Source: Pirellula sp.
Lineage (GTDB): Bacteria; Planctomycetota; Planctomycetia; Pirellulales; Pirellulaceae
DNA: 64,000 bases
Assembly (NCBI GenBank): GCA_021300155.1
Contig: JAJTID010000100.1
Location: 41,078 to 105,077 of the forward strand
Reading direction: 5' to 3'
The position numbers were made by a program, and so were the translations under genes. Positions 47,669 to 56,401 of the stretch are shown here, piece after piece. The notes below the pieces were generated by a model. It was not told the origin of the DNA. It did not search any database and was given only the letters and a program-made list of their open reading frames with translations. Within the stretch, counting starts at the first letter, position 1. Every line of letters begins with the position of its first letter.

Positions 47669-48502
47669 ATGTATCTTTCCCACTGGGGGCTCGAATGCTC
47701 GCCTTTTGAAGCCAAGGTAGATTTGCGTTCTTACTATCCATCCGAGTGCCATCAGGCTGCCTCGCTCAAGCTTAACTACGCAATTGAACAACGCAGATCC
47801 GTTGCTCTATTGTGCGGCGACTCTGGGCTTGGGAAATCGATGATTTTGGAGTCATGTTTGCAGCAGTTGGCGGAGGAGTTCTCACCAATCGCTAGAGTTG
47901 TGTACCCTGCCATGCCTGCCGAATCACTCCTGAAACATATCGTGCGTCAAATCGGACCTAGAGATTCCGAGCCTCAGTTGGACATGGCGAATTTGGTCGA
48001 GGGGTTGGAACGTATATTTCGGCATAACATCGGCGATGGACTGCACGCGGTTGTTGCCATCGATGAAGCTCATTTGCTTCAACAGCATGGGTCTCTCGAA
48101 GCGTTACGATTGATTCTTAATCTAGCCAGTGATGCATGCGCTTCCGAATCCGCTTTAACTCTGGTTCTTTGCGGATCGACCTCTTTAGTATCTCATGTAG
48201 CCAAGAACGCTTCTCTAGAGGATCGCGTTGCCGTTCGCTGTGTTCTTGAGCGGTTTAATTTGGATGATACGATTGCGTATATCTCACATCGTCTTCGATC
48301 CGCTGGCTGCGCGAATGAGGATGTTTTTATGCCGAGAGCTATGGAAACCATACAGCTCCTTTCCCAAGGAGTTCCTCGTCGAATCAACCGACTATGTGAC
48401 CTTGCTCTGATGATCGGTTTCGCTCAGGATCGAACCAAGATCGATTCAAAAACGATCGAAGCTGCTCACGCAGAGCTATCCTCGTTTCGGCAAGTTGCAT
48501 AA
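47669..48502 (+). CDS. ExeA-like AAA ATPase
   Basis: A 277-residue AAA ATPase of the ExeA/general-secretion type. The start motif YLSHWGLECSPFEAK matches the family's YxxxfGlxxxPF pattern. Walker A is GDSGLGKSM (about residues 49-57), Walker B VVAIDEAHLL (about 129-138), and sensor-type LVLCGSTSL and VPRRINRLCDLAL occur near the end. There is no peptidoglycan-binding domain. Relatives are found in type II secretion and in PEP-CTERM/XrtA-type exopolysaccharide clusters. The gene follows the BY-kinase-like gene by 15 bp, so the three form one operon. Confidence 0.86.
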   Translation: MYLSHWGLECSPFEAKVDLRSYYPSECHQAASLKLNYAIEQRRSVALLCGDSGLGKSMILESCLQQLAEEFSPIARVVYPAMPAESLLKHIVRQIGPRDSEPQLDMANLVEGLERIFRHNIGDGLHAVVAIDEAHLLQQHGSLEALRLILNLASDACASESALTLVLCGSTSLVSHVAKNASLEDRVAVRCVLERFNLDDTIAYISHRLRSAGCANEDVFMPRAMETIQLLSQGVPRRINRLCDLALMIGFAQDRTKIDSKTIEAAHAELSSFRQVA

Positions 48503-48893
48503 CCATCAGTCTCAATCGATTCTTTCTAGAAATAATTCACAAGAACTTCTTTAGATCTTCTAAATGCCTTGAATTAGCCTGGAGCCCAAAGCCGATTTAA
48601 CGCTATAAGAAATCCTGCGGTGATCCCATTCGAGCCAGCAGTCGATGGCACAAGCGGGGTTTTCCCATGCGTTGTTGATCGGTTGCTCGTTAGTATGTGA
48701 GGTGATCGAATTGCTTGATCGTTTGATGATGTAGCGTGGGACTTTTTCTCTGGCCCCTTTCTTTTTGCGACAGCCAACCGCACACACGATCTGTCGCGAT
48801 TAGTTCCGCGTTCCATAGTCGCGGTTTCGTGATCCTCCGGTTCACTGGTGAGCAAAATGTTCACGAAAGAACTTCATTGGAGAGGTTGCGGTC
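48503..48893. other. Intergenic region before a conserved small protein
   Basis: About 390 bp. Two overlapping minus-strand frames of 75 and 96 codons (48560-48864) have no recognisable motif, so I leave them uncalled. No RNA or terminator is seen. Confidence 0.4.
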
Positions 48894-49424
48894 ATGGTTT
48901 CTAGCACATTCATACTAATGTTTTGTGTAACCGTCGCGGGGCGAGTATGGAGCGATGGTTCCCTTTCGGAGTGCGTTGATCTCATTGAGCTAAATCACTT
49001 CTATGATCGGCAAGGGAAGCACGTTTACGATCAAGTGATATTCTACGAGAGGCATCCGGGAAATGGCAGATATCACGTTCGCGCTTGGTGTCTTGTCGAA
49101 GACAGAGAGTCGCTGAATCGCCGTCCGTTGAAAGATGAGGTTTCGAGCCTCTATCGAGTCGACTGGTTTGATAACGATCAGCAAGTGCTACGAAGTATTC
49201 GCAGCCGTTTGTTTCGGGAGAGCTGGACGCATACAGATCCGGAGCGAACTGACAAACAGCAACTCGATGAACGGATGCGGCTTCATTTGGTGGCCCCGCA
49301 CAAAAAACGTCAGTTAGCCGAAGAGAGGATTGCTAAAGAGTCTTTCCCGGCACTGGAAATTGAACGTTCCAACTTGGTTGCCTCGGTCGATACAGTCCAA
49401 GTTATTGCAGTTCATGGCAAGTGA
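48894..49424 (+). CDS. Conserved exported hypothetical protein
   Basis: A 176-residue protein with a short hydrophobic N-terminal segment (STFILMFCVTVAGRVW). A conserved-looking core follows: CVDLIELNHFYDRQGKHVYDQVIFYE, then YHVRAWCLVE and YRVDWFDND. Such proteins occur in planctomycete genomes, as I recall, without assigned function. The C-terminal 50 residues are charged and helical. It stands 30 bp from the end of the convergent ATP-grasp gene. Confidence 0.7.
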   Translation: MVSSTFILMFCVTVAGRVWSDGSLSECVDLIELNHFYDRQGKHVYDQVIFYERHPGNGRYHVRAWCLVEDRESLNRRPLKDEVSSLYRVDWFDNDQQVLRSIRSRLFRESWTHTDPERTDKQQLDERMRLHLVAPHKKRQLAEERIAKESFPALEIERSNLVASVDTVQVIAVHGK

Positions 49425-49453
49425 ATTGCATCGCACAGGCTCGAACACCACTT

Positions 49454-50761
49454 TCATTCAGGAGAATCGCTTGATGAAAGGTATTCTATTTCGAGCCGAT
49501 GCCGTTCCTCCATCGCTATTTTCAGGTCCTCAGTCGAGGCACTTACTCCGATAATAGAACAGACGGGGTATCCAGTTTCGAATTGCATCGGTTCGTTGGG
49601 TATATCCGCGAACCAGCAGCCCGAAGATGTATCGCTACCGTTCGTGAATGACTCAAGCGGTAGACGGTGATGCCACCATCGCTCGATCATTGCTTCGCTT
49701 ACTTCAATACTTCGCGGAGCATACACAACTCGTTTTGCGAAGCAGCGTGACGATGCTATTCTCGACGATTGGCTATTCTGCAGAAGTTTCTGCCATGCGT
49801 CGTTTGCCAATTTTCCTGATACCGCAAGACTATGCAGTCGTACAAGCTCCAGCCCGGTAGAAGCTTCGAGCAGTTCCATGCTCGCTGTCCAACGCGGGTT
49901 GATTTCTAGCAAGTACCATTGGCTCCCTCTGCGAATAAAGTCTGCTTGCCAAAGTCCTTTCCAATGTGATGCGTCTGTGACGTTCTTTGCGAAAGCGTCT
50001 AGGAGCTGCCAGTCTTCTTCTGGTAACGAGACAGGGCCTACCGAGCCGTGGTAAACGAAAGGCCCCCAAGGGTGTGGCTGCGCTGGCCATGCTTCGGTGC
50101 AGCCCAAGGCTATACCGTCGCGAGTAGAGCTTAGAAATGTCACGCCAACCGATTGGCCATCGATTCGCTCTTGAACGATACCGTTGCTTGAAGCCAAGGC
50201 CAAGGGCGATGCCAAAGGTGATTCCTCTCGATTCCACGCAGTAATTCCAAGCCCACCCGCTTGATCGAGTCTCTTGAAAAGATACGCATTGTCGCTGGCG
50301 GAATCGGTTGGTGTTCGGGGAAGATCGTCGGGCTCGGAAAGGATGGGGCCTAGTTCCCAAGACCAAGGGAAAAGCATTCCGCTATTCTCGGACCAGTTTC
50401 TCCAGTTCTTCCAGCATCGCATGGATAAATACTGTGCGGGATTCATCATGTTTGGAAACATGCGCGATAGCCTGGCAATCAAATGAAGGTTGTTCTCGGT
50501 CCCGCCAGCGAGCACGCAGAACTGCGGAAAGCAGGATTTCGCATCCAGCCCACTCGGACGATTGTTTAAAAAGTCGTCGATAGCTTCGTCTGTTATGTCT
50601 TCATCTGACAGCCAGAGGGAATGCATTTTTGCGGCTTTGCGAGTGTCCCGGTCACCACATCGATCGATAACCAGCGGAGAAAACCCCTGCCCATTTGCGC
50701 ATTGTGCGAGTGATCGACACGTAAAGCCGACCACGAGTACGGCATCCGACAAATCAGCCAT
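49454..50761 (-). CDS. ATP-grasp protein of the C1/cofactor cluster
   Basis: A 435-residue ATP-grasp fold protein. The visible parts are the N-terminal LVVGFTCRSLAQCA (Rossmann-like), the ATP-binding region with AYLFKRLDQAGGLGI and IVQERIDGQSVGV, and the metal site QADFIRRGSQWYLLEINPRWTASMELLE. It should ligate a carboxylate to an amine or thiol with ATP. It is divergent from the Fae homologue and close to an amino-acid kinase. ATP-grasp genes occur in tetrahydromethanopterin/methanofuran-linked C1 clusters, so a role there is inferred. The ATG at 50761 is preferred to the TTG at 50764. Confidence 0.83.
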   Translation of the reverse strand: MADLSDAVLVVGFTCRSLAQCANGQGFSPLVIDRCGDRDTRKAAKMHSLWLSDEDITDEAIDDFLNNRPSGLDAKSCFPQFCVLAGGTENNLHLIARLSRMFPNMMNPAQYLSMRCWKNWRNWSENSGMLFPWSWELGPILSEPDDLPRTPTDSASDNAYLFKRLDQAGGLGITAWNREESPLASPLALASSNGIVQERIDGQSVGVTFLSSTRDGIALGCTEAWPAQPHPWGPFVYHGSVGPVSLPEEDWQLLDAFAKNVTDASHWKGLWQADFIRRGSQWYLLEINPRWTASMELLEASTGLELVRLHSLAVSGKLANDAWQKLLQNSQSSRIASSRCFAKRVVYAPRSIEVSEAMIERWWHHRLPLESFTNGSDTSSGCWFADIPNEPMQFETGYPVCSIIGVSASTEDLKIAMEERHRLEIEYLSSSDSPE

Positions 50762-50988
50762 CAATCATCCAAACACGAGATACCGGTCCACTTTGCCCAG
50801 AAGCTGCCAATTTGATTGACTGCACACACGACTTAAGTCCTCGAAACGCCAAATCCGCGAATTGTGGTAGCGGTCTAGATCGACAGTTCTAGAATATCGT
50901 CAGTTTGAAGCTGAGACAAAGGACTGTCAATGCGAAGCCTTCCTGTTTCAGCATCCTTCCCGTTTTCCAAAAACCGAGAACTACAACC

Positions 50989-51582
50989 ATGGCCAAGAAA
51001 AAGTCTAGCTCGAAACCAGCCAAAGCCAAAACCAAATCCATGGGACGAATTGTCTTGAAGACTGGCGAGGCCCTTGTCGAAGCCGAACCAGCCTGGTCCG
51101 CTGCTGAACCCGAAGTCATTATCGGCGAATTAGATGGTCCAGTTGGTTTCGCTTTCGCAAATCTAATCGGCAGCCAAGTCAAAGGTCACACCAAAGTATT
51201 CGCAATTCTCAACAGCGACGTGCAAGTAAAACCTGCGACAATCATGGTAAGTAAAGTCACCGTGAACTCAGAGAAATACACAAACATCTTGATGGGAACC
51301 GTTCAGGCGGCGATCGCACATGGCGTTCTCGATGCGGTTCGTGCTGGCTCGATCCCAAAATCTAAAGCAAACGACCTGGGGATCATTGTTTCCGTTTGGC
51401 TGGATCCATCCATCGTTGATGTGGATTATGATCCAAAACTATTATTCCAAACCAATCGAGAAGCCACAGCCAAAGCCATTGCAAAAGCGATGAACAACGA
51501 GCCTTCCATCGATTGGCTCCTCAAGAATCAAGAGACCGTACCTCACTTTTTCCATCAATTGGCGCTCGACGGCAAACTCTAA
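50989..51582 (+). CDS. Formaldehyde-activating-enzyme (Fae) homologue without the catalytic His
   Basis: A 197-residue protein. After a Lys/Ser-rich tail of 17 residues comes a Fae-type core: GRIVLKTGEALV, PVGFAFANLIGSQVKGHTKVFAIL, KPATIMVSKVTVNSEKY, and the helix TVQAAIAHGVLDAVRAGSIPK. Fae condenses formaldehyde with tetrahydromethanopterin, and the family's catalytic His lies four residues before the IIG anchor. Here that site is E40, and no His occurs before residue 67. It may therefore not be a formaldehyde-activating enzyme but a related pterin-binding protein. The start ATG at 50989 is followed by the core directly. The kinase gene begins right at its stop. Confidence 0.84.
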   Translation: MAKKKSSSKPAKAKTKSMGRIVLKTGEALVEAEPAWSAAEPEVIIGELDGPVGFAFANLIGSQVKGHTKVFAILNSDVQVKPATIMVSKVTVNSEKYTNILMGTVQAAIAHGVLDAVRAGSIPKSKANDLGIIVSVWLDPSIVDVDYDPKLLFQTNREATAKAIAKAMNNEPSIDWLLKNQETVPHFFHQLALDGKL

Positions 51583-52188
51583 ATGCACTCGGTCGTCGTC
51601 AAGATCGGTGGCTCGATCCTGTTCTCGTCGAATGCTCTTGATCGGTTGATAATGAATGTCGCCGATCAGTATCCCGATTGCAGCTTGTTTGTCATCGTCG
51701 GAGGTGGAGAGCTTGTTGAAGCTATCCGCATCCTCCATCGGTTACGTCCCGAACTGGATGGGGAACGGTTGCATTGGAAGTGTGTAGAGTTATTGGATGC
51801 CACCTGGGAGTTAGCATGCACAATTGTGCCGACGGCCGTCCCGATTTTGACCGCCAGTGATTTGCACGCCGCCTTAGACAATCCGGTGCCATCCACCTAC
51901 ATAGTTCGCGTCGGATGTTTCTACACGGAAGCCATTCACTCGACCTTGAGCGAAGAAGTTCGTCCCGCATTAAACTGGAACACGACTACCGACGCGCTGG
52001 CCTGGTTGCTGGCGTACACCATCGAATCAGACCAACTGGTGATTGTAAAGAGTTGCGATATACAAGAAAACTTATCGCTCAGCCAAGCAGCACGTGACGA
52101 GATCGTGGATGGCGAAATTATGAATCTTTCCCGACGCAGTCCGGGTATCGCAGTTCGATTTCTAAGTACCTTCACGCAGGCGGAGTAA
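51583..52188 (+). CDS. Amino-acid-kinase-family protein (MfnE-like)
   Basis: A 201-residue small member of the amino-acid-kinase superfamily. The N-terminal VVVKIGGSILFS is the substrate/phosphate motif, IVGGGELVEAIR the Gly-rich loop, and NWNTTTDALAWLLA with LVIVKSCDI the nucleotide site. This short form matches COG2054-type kinases such as MfnE, which phosphorylates an aminomethylfuran in methanofuran biosynthesis. In bacteria similar genes sit in tetrahydromethanopterin-linked C1 clusters. The ATG starts immediately after the Fae-homologue TAA, so the pair is coupled. Its last 17 bp overlap the convergent Tat gene. Confidence 0.82.
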   Translation: MHSVVVKIGGSILFSSNALDRLIMNVADQYPDCSLFVIVGGGELVEAIRILHRLRPELDGERLHWKCVELLDATWELACTIVPTAVPILTASDLHAALDNPVPSTYIVRVGCFYTEAIHSTLSEEVRPALNWNTTTDALAWLLAYTIESDQLVIVKSCDIQENLSLSQAARDEIVDGEIMNLSRRSPGIAVRFLSTFTQAE

Positions 52189-52447
52189 ACTTCGGTGCGT
52201 TTGATTCGATCGTCGATTCAGTTTCATCCGTAGGAGCATAAGTCACCTTTGGCTCGTAGGTCTCGACTGCTTCGAATTCACGTTTGAATTCATCAACGCT
52301 TTTCTTGAGCCCGCGATAGGTGCCGCCTAAATTCCTGGCCACCTCCGGAAGCTTCGATCCGAAGAGAAGTAATGCGACTATTCCGAGCAAAACCATTTCG
52401 GAAGTCCCAACGCCAGTAAAAAAGGCTAAACAAAGACCGTCTGTCAC
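52172..52447 (-). CDS. TatA/TatE-type twin-arginine translocase subunit
   Basis: A 91-residue protein with an N-terminal membrane helix (SEMVLLGIVALLLFG). The TatA hinge follows (SKLPEVARNLGGTYRGLKKSVDEFK), then an amphipathic helix and a charged tail. TatA proteins form the pore that exports folded proteins. The GTG start at 52447 follows AAGGGAAATT. It lies 101 bp downstream of a second TatA-type gene; no tatC is visible here. The 3' end overlaps the convergent kinase gene by 17 bp. Confidence 0.9.
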   Translation of the reverse strand: MTDGLCLAFFTGVGTSEMVLLGIVALLLFGSKLPEVARNLGGTYRGLKKSVDEFKREFEAVETYEPKVTYAPTDETESTIESNAPKFTPPA

Positions 52448-52548
52448 AATTTCCCTTTTCCTCTCAGATCAGAAAGCCAATCGTACTACGCACTTTCAAC
52501 CCAAAAGATCGCACTTGCACACGTAAACGATTAAAGCGTAACGTCGAT

Positions 52549-52740
52549 TTAGGAGGGCTTGGAAGCTGGGTCTGCAGCGGGCTCGGAGTCTTCGTCCCGC
52601 ATACCTTTTTTGAACTCAGTCGCACTGCGACCAAGATTACGCATCAGAGTCGGGAGCTTTGCGCTTCCAAACAACAACATCGCAACGATCAAAATGATCA
52701 ATAGTTCCTGTGTGCCGACGGAGGGTAGAAAGGCAAGCAT
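52549..52740 (-). CDS. TatA-type twin-arginine translocase subunit (second copy)
   Basis: A 63-residue protein with the TatA pattern: SVGTQELLIILIVAMLLFGSAKLPTLMRNLGRSATEFKKGM, with the short tail of a minimal TatA. The ATG at 52740 is chosen over a TTG at 52746. It precedes the other TatA-type gene in the same direction, so the two are probably co-transcribed, and they may serve different cargo or form one pore together. No tatC lies in the window. Confidence 0.9.
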   Translation of the reverse strand: MLAFLPSVGTQELLIILIVAMLLFGSAKLPTLMRNLGRSATEFKKGMRDEDSEPAADPASKPS

Positions 52741-53090
52741 TTTCAAAATTCCAAGGTGGGAGGTCGATCAGTCGCCGAACGCGAACCGCTAATCCATTTT
52801 AGGCGGCGGAGCATGAGTGTCAAACCGCCAATCATCCAATCGGCGGCGTTATTCCATTAGAAAAGAAAGGTATTCGGCAGGAAACGGAATAATCGGCAGG
52901 CTTTTGCAGGGTTGTGTGGATTTCTAATAGTCCTTTGTATCCGGGCTTTATTGCGAACTTTCGTCGACATGGAATAGAGAAATATGAATTGCGAGGAAGT
53001 CAAAACGAAAATGGATGAAAAAATGGAACAACATTAGGAAAATCCCGCTGTAGTCTTGCCACTTTAACGCGATTTTTAGTAAGAATAAAT
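52741..53090. other. Intergenic region before the ATP-grasp/alpha-E pair
   Basis: About 350 bp between divergent genes, partly A/T-rich near 52860-53000. Likely promoter space. I see no gene, hairpin or RNA. Confidence 0.45.
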
Positions 53091-54725
53091 GTGCTCAAGA
53101 TCCTCTCCATGGGCGCTTTACGATTTTCGTTGTCGAAGTTCGCGGTCGGTCGATCCCGTTTCAATAATCTACTTGATGCGGTCGGGCGGTCGCGTATAGT
53201 GAAATGGATCGAGTTTGTAATGCAGTCGCAGAAAATGGCGGTAGATGGAACTGAGTTGCGGGTAGACCTGCCAAATCACGACCCTCTCGGATTGACATCC
53301 TACCAGTCTTTAGGCTTCTTTGATGAGATGTTCGATGAATCGGGAGCACCTCGCTTGGCTTCCAGTTTCCTGACGAATAAGTTGGGCGGTTTGGTATATG
53401 GTGAGTTACAACGTCGGCAAAAAGCGGCGGATCACGAATTGCTGAACATGGGGATTACCTTCAATGTCTATGGACATGCCGCGGGCACTGAAAAAGTTTG
53501 GCCATTCGATCTCATTCCAAGAATCATCGAAGAACAAGAGTGGATAGAAATCGAGTCTGGTCTGAAGCAACGCATTCGAGCGTTGAACATGTTTATCGAT
53601 GACATGTACCATGACCAAAAGATTGTGAAGGATGGCGTGTTCCCAGAATACATGGTCCAGTCAAGCAAAGGGTTCCTGCATCAAATCAAAGGCATGAAGC
53701 CGCCTAAAGGAATTTGGTGCCACATCACCGGGACGGATCTTGTTCGTGGCGGCGACGGACAGGTATATGTTCTCGAGGATAATCTTCGTTGCCCATCCGG
53801 CGTTTCCTACGTGATCGAGAACCGAGAGGTGATGAAGAGAACGTTTCCACAACTGTTCGACGGGCAAAGCATCCTGCCTGTTGAGACATATCCAGAGCAA
53901 TTGCTGAAAATGTTGCAGTATGTCGCGCCAGAGCCTGCCCGAGATCCCACGGTAGTTGTGTTGTCTCCAGGCATTTACAACTCGGCCTATTTTGAGCACT
54001 GCTTCTTGGCCCAGCAAATGGGCGTGGAGTTGGTGCAGGGAAGCGATTTGCTAGTTCATCGCGGTTATGTGCACATGCGTACTACGAAAGGACTAAAGCA
54101 AGTCGATGTGATCTACCGCCGTATCGACGATGCATTTCTAGATCCCGATGCTTTGCGAGCCGATTCGACGCTGGGCGTTCGCGGATTAATGGAGGTCTAT
54201 CGACAAGGTAAAGTCGCCCTCGTTAACGCTCCAGGAACTGGAGTCGCCGACGACAAAGCGGTGTACGCCTACGTACCGAAAATGGTGAAGTATTATCTGG
54301 GTGAAGAAATGACGCTGCCCAATGTTCCAACGTATTTGTGCGCCGATGAATCCGAGCGAAAGTACGTATTGGAGAACATCCACGAGTTGGTCATCAAGCC
54401 CGCCAACGAATCGGGAGGGTATGGAATCATGTTGGGACCAAAGTCGACCAAAGAACAACATGACCAGTACCGTGAGTTGATAAAGGCCAATCCACGAAAT
54501 TATGTAGCGCAACCGATGTTGGCACTTTCCACTGTTCCTACGTTATGCGGCGAAAAGCTGGAAGGAAGGCACGTGGACTTGCGTCCTTACATCCTGTACG
54601 GAGAAGACATTTACATTGTTCCTGGCGGGTTGACACGTGTGGCCTTAGTAAAGGGCTCGCTCGTAGTGAATTCATCACAAGGTGGTGGAAGCAAAGACAC
54701 CTGGGTTCTTAGGACAAAAGGTTAA
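53091..54725 (+). CDS. Circularly permuted ATP-grasp protein (DUF404/DUF407 type)
   Basis: A protein of up to 544 residues. The permuted ATP-grasp fold is recognised by [52 protein letters not shown] and the late [21 protein letters not shown]. These enzymes are thought to modify peptides or other carboxylates, usually with an alpha-E partner. The GTG at 53091 opens the longest frame, but conserved sequence begins near residue 45-75, so the ATG at 53109 or 53220 may be the true start. The next gene begins only ten bases after its stop, so they are coupled. Confidence 0.87.
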   Translation: MLKILSMGALRFSLSKFAVGRSRFNNLLDAVGRSRIVKWIEFVMQSQKMAVDGTELRVDLPNHDPLGLTSYQSLGFFDEMFDESGAPRLASSFLTNKLGGLVYGELQRRQKAADHELLNMGITFNVYGHAAGTEKVWPFDLIPRIIEEQEWIEIESGLKQRIRALNMFIDDMYHDQKIVKDGVFPEYMVQSSKGFLHQIKGMKPPKGIWCHITGTDLVRGGDGQVYVLEDNLRCPSGVSYVIENREVMKRTFPQLFDGQSILPVETYPEQLLKMLQYVAPEPARDPTVVVLSPGIYNSAYFEHCFLAQQMGVELVQGSDLLVHRGYVHMRTTKGLKQVDVIYRRIDDAFLDPDALRADSTLGVRGLMEVYRQGKVALVNAPGTGVADDKAVYAYVPKMVKYYLGEEMTLPNVPTYLCADESERKYVLENIHELVIKPANESGGYGIMLGPKSTKEQHDQYRELIKANPRNYVAQPMLALSTVPTLCGEKLEGRHVDLRPYILYGEDIYIVPGGLTRVALVKGSLVVNSSQGGGSKDTWVLRTKG

Positions 54726-54735
54726 AGGCGAAGCC

Positions 54736-55698
54736 ATGCTATCAAGAGTTGCCAATTCTATTTTTTGGATGAGTCGTTACACCGAGCGTGCAGAAAACGT
54801 TGCTCGCTTTATTGACGTCACACTTAATTTGACCATTGATATGGGGCAAGAGCGTCAGCTTCAATGGGAACCCTTGATCTACACGACTGGGGATCAGGAA
54901 CTATTTTTCGAACGTTATTCTGCCGCAAATCAAGAAAACGTGATTCGGTTTTTGACGTTCGATGACGAGAATCCGAATTCGATTGTTTCCTGCTTGCAGA
55001 TGGCTCGCGAGAATGCCAGGACCACACGTGAAATGATTAGTAGTCAGATGTGGGAAGAACTGAACAAGTTCTATCTGCTGGTTCGAGATGCGAGGAATGA
55101 TTCTCGAGCTATTTCGTCTCCATTCGAATTCTTCGGTAGAATCAAACAGGCCGGATACTTGCTCGAGGGCGTAACCTATGGCACGATGTCCCATGGCGAA
55201 GCTTGGAACTTTGGACGACTCGGTACATTGATCGAACGAGCTGACAAGACTTCACGCATATTGGATGTGAAGTTCTATCTGCTGTTGCCTGGACTAGAGC
55301 ATGTGGGGACGCCGCTTGATATCAGCCAGTGGGGGACTCTGCTAAAAAGCGCGAGCGCTTTAGAAATGTATCGAAAGAAATATGGACGACTACTGCCAAA
55401 GAATGTTGTTCAGTTCTTGCTTTTGGATCGAAACTTTCCCCGAGCCGTCCGATTTTGCATCATTCGAGCAGAGCAATCCCTGCTGGCGATCACTGGTGGA
55501 ACACAGGGGAACTTCAACAATCGGCCGGAGCAATTGCTTGGGCGGTTGAGAAGCGAGTTTGATTATTTGCATATAGACGACATCATGGATGTTGGCTTGC
55601 ATGAATCGATCGACGATCTTCAAAGCCGTCTCAATGAAATAGGAGAGGCGATTTCTCTTTCGTTCTTTGTCGTGTCTCCAGAAGCGGTCGCCGTTTAG
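54736..55698 (+). CDS. Alpha-E domain protein (DUF403)
   Basis: A 320-residue helical protein of the alpha-E (DUF403) family. Typical start: MLSRVANSIFWMSRYTERAENVARF. It also carries ENARTTREMISSQMWEELN and the late ESIDDLQSRLNEIGEAI. Family members accompany circularly permuted ATP-grasp proteins, often with a transglutaminase-like protein, in systems thought to make or modify short peptides. No transglutaminase gene is seen here. The ATG at 54736 has AAAGGCG just upstream and lies ten bases after the previous stop. A terminator follows at 55729-55765. Confidence 0.92.
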   Translation: MLSRVANSIFWMSRYTERAENVARFIDVTLNLTIDMGQERQLQWEPLIYTTGDQELFFERYSAANQENVIRFLTFDDENPNSIVSCLQMARENARTTREMISSQMWEELNKFYLLVRDARNDSRAISSPFEFFGRIKQAGYLLEGVTYGTMSHGEAWNFGRLGTLIERADKTSRILDVKFYLLLPGLEHVGTPLDISQWGTLLKSASALEMYRKKYGRLLPKNVVQFLLLDRNFPRAVRFCIIRAEQSLLAITGGTQGNFNNRPEQLLGRLRSEFDYLHIDDIMDVGLHESIDDLQSRLNEIGEAISLSFFVVSPEAVAV

Positions 55699-55728
55699 CC
55701 AATGCGGAAGAATTCGTCGATGTGCACG

Positions 55729-55765
55729 AACAAGGCCGAATCTCTTCAAGAATCGGCCTCGTTTT
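55729..55765 (+). terminator. Probable intrinsic terminator after the alpha-E gene
   Basis: An 11-pair stem with one mismatch (AACAAGGCCGA with TCGGCCTCGTT) is followed by four T at 55762-55765. It lies 30 bp past the alpha-E stop. Confidence 0.6.
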
Positions 55766-55836
55766 GAGACTCCGAGCAGCAGCTTTCATCTTATTGAAGC
55801 AAGACTCAAGATGCACCTTTCAAAGTTGTCGCTCGT

Positions 55837-56205
55837 TTACTTGAACTTGGAATGACAGGCCATGCAGTCGGTTGTCTTCTTGAGTTCATCGATCGCGCCC
55901 TCTTTTCCGAGCACGACCTTACCGGCGCTGACGACAGTTGCACTGGCTGCAAGCTTCCATTCTGTCTTGTCGCCCTTTTTCGGTTCGCCTTCGAGCATAT
56001 CGATATAAAGATCCAATAATTGCTTCTTCTCGTCGTCAGAGGCGGAGCCTGCAACGATCTTCTTCATCAAGCCGTCTTTATGCGCGATCTTCATAACCTC
56101 TTTGATTGACTTCGGGGCTGGTGCTGGATTCGCGACGAACGCCGTAACAGTCGTGCCGGATGCAACGAGTCCCACCAATGCGATTAAAGCAAACTTCAAC
56201 TTCAT
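55837..56205 (-). CDS. Cytochrome c'-like exported monohaem protein
   Basis: A 122-residue protein with a signal peptide (LKFALIALVGLVASGTTVTAF). The mature chain is helical, and the single haem-binding CMACH sits five residues from the C-terminal end, as in cytochromes c'. The proximal His is in that motif; the distal ligand is not evident. It may bind small ligands or carry electrons in the periplasm. The ATG at 56205 is set by AAGGAGG seven bases upstream, and not the ATG at 56211, which directly follows the site. It is convergent with the alpha-E gene and divergent from the beta-CASP gene. Confidence 0.82.
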   Translation of the reverse strand: MKLKFALIALVGLVASGTTVTAFVANPAPAPKSIKEVMKIAHKDGLMKKIVAGSASDDEKKQLLDLYIDMLEGEPKKGDKTEWKLAASATVVSAGKVVLGKEGAIDELKKTTDCMACHSKFK

Positions 56206-56211
56206 AGCCAT

Positions 56212-56219
56212 ACCTCCTT
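56212..56219 (-). promoter_or_regulatory. Strong Shine-Dalgarno that decides the cytochrome start
   Basis: On the minus strand AAGGAGGT lies seven bases before the ATG at 56205. The other in-frame ATG at 56211 touches it, which is too close for initiation, so the inner ATG is the start. Confidence 0.75.
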
Positions 56220-56401
56220 CGATGCAGACATACAAAACACTCATGGATGTCGCTTGTTGCTCGGCGGACCTTGCCTTTAAAAGGAATATGCAATCGCCAA
56301 ACCAACGAAGCTTCGAACATATAGGTCGAAGTATAACGAAATTGTCCAGCTCGATGTGGTTCTCGATTCATGTTTTCACTTTCTAGGTTATCGAGTACCA
56401 T

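Noticed and set aside
48560..48864. Two overlapping minus-strand frames of 75 and 96 codons
   Set aside because: No recognisable motif, and they lie in a gap between two plus-strand genes.
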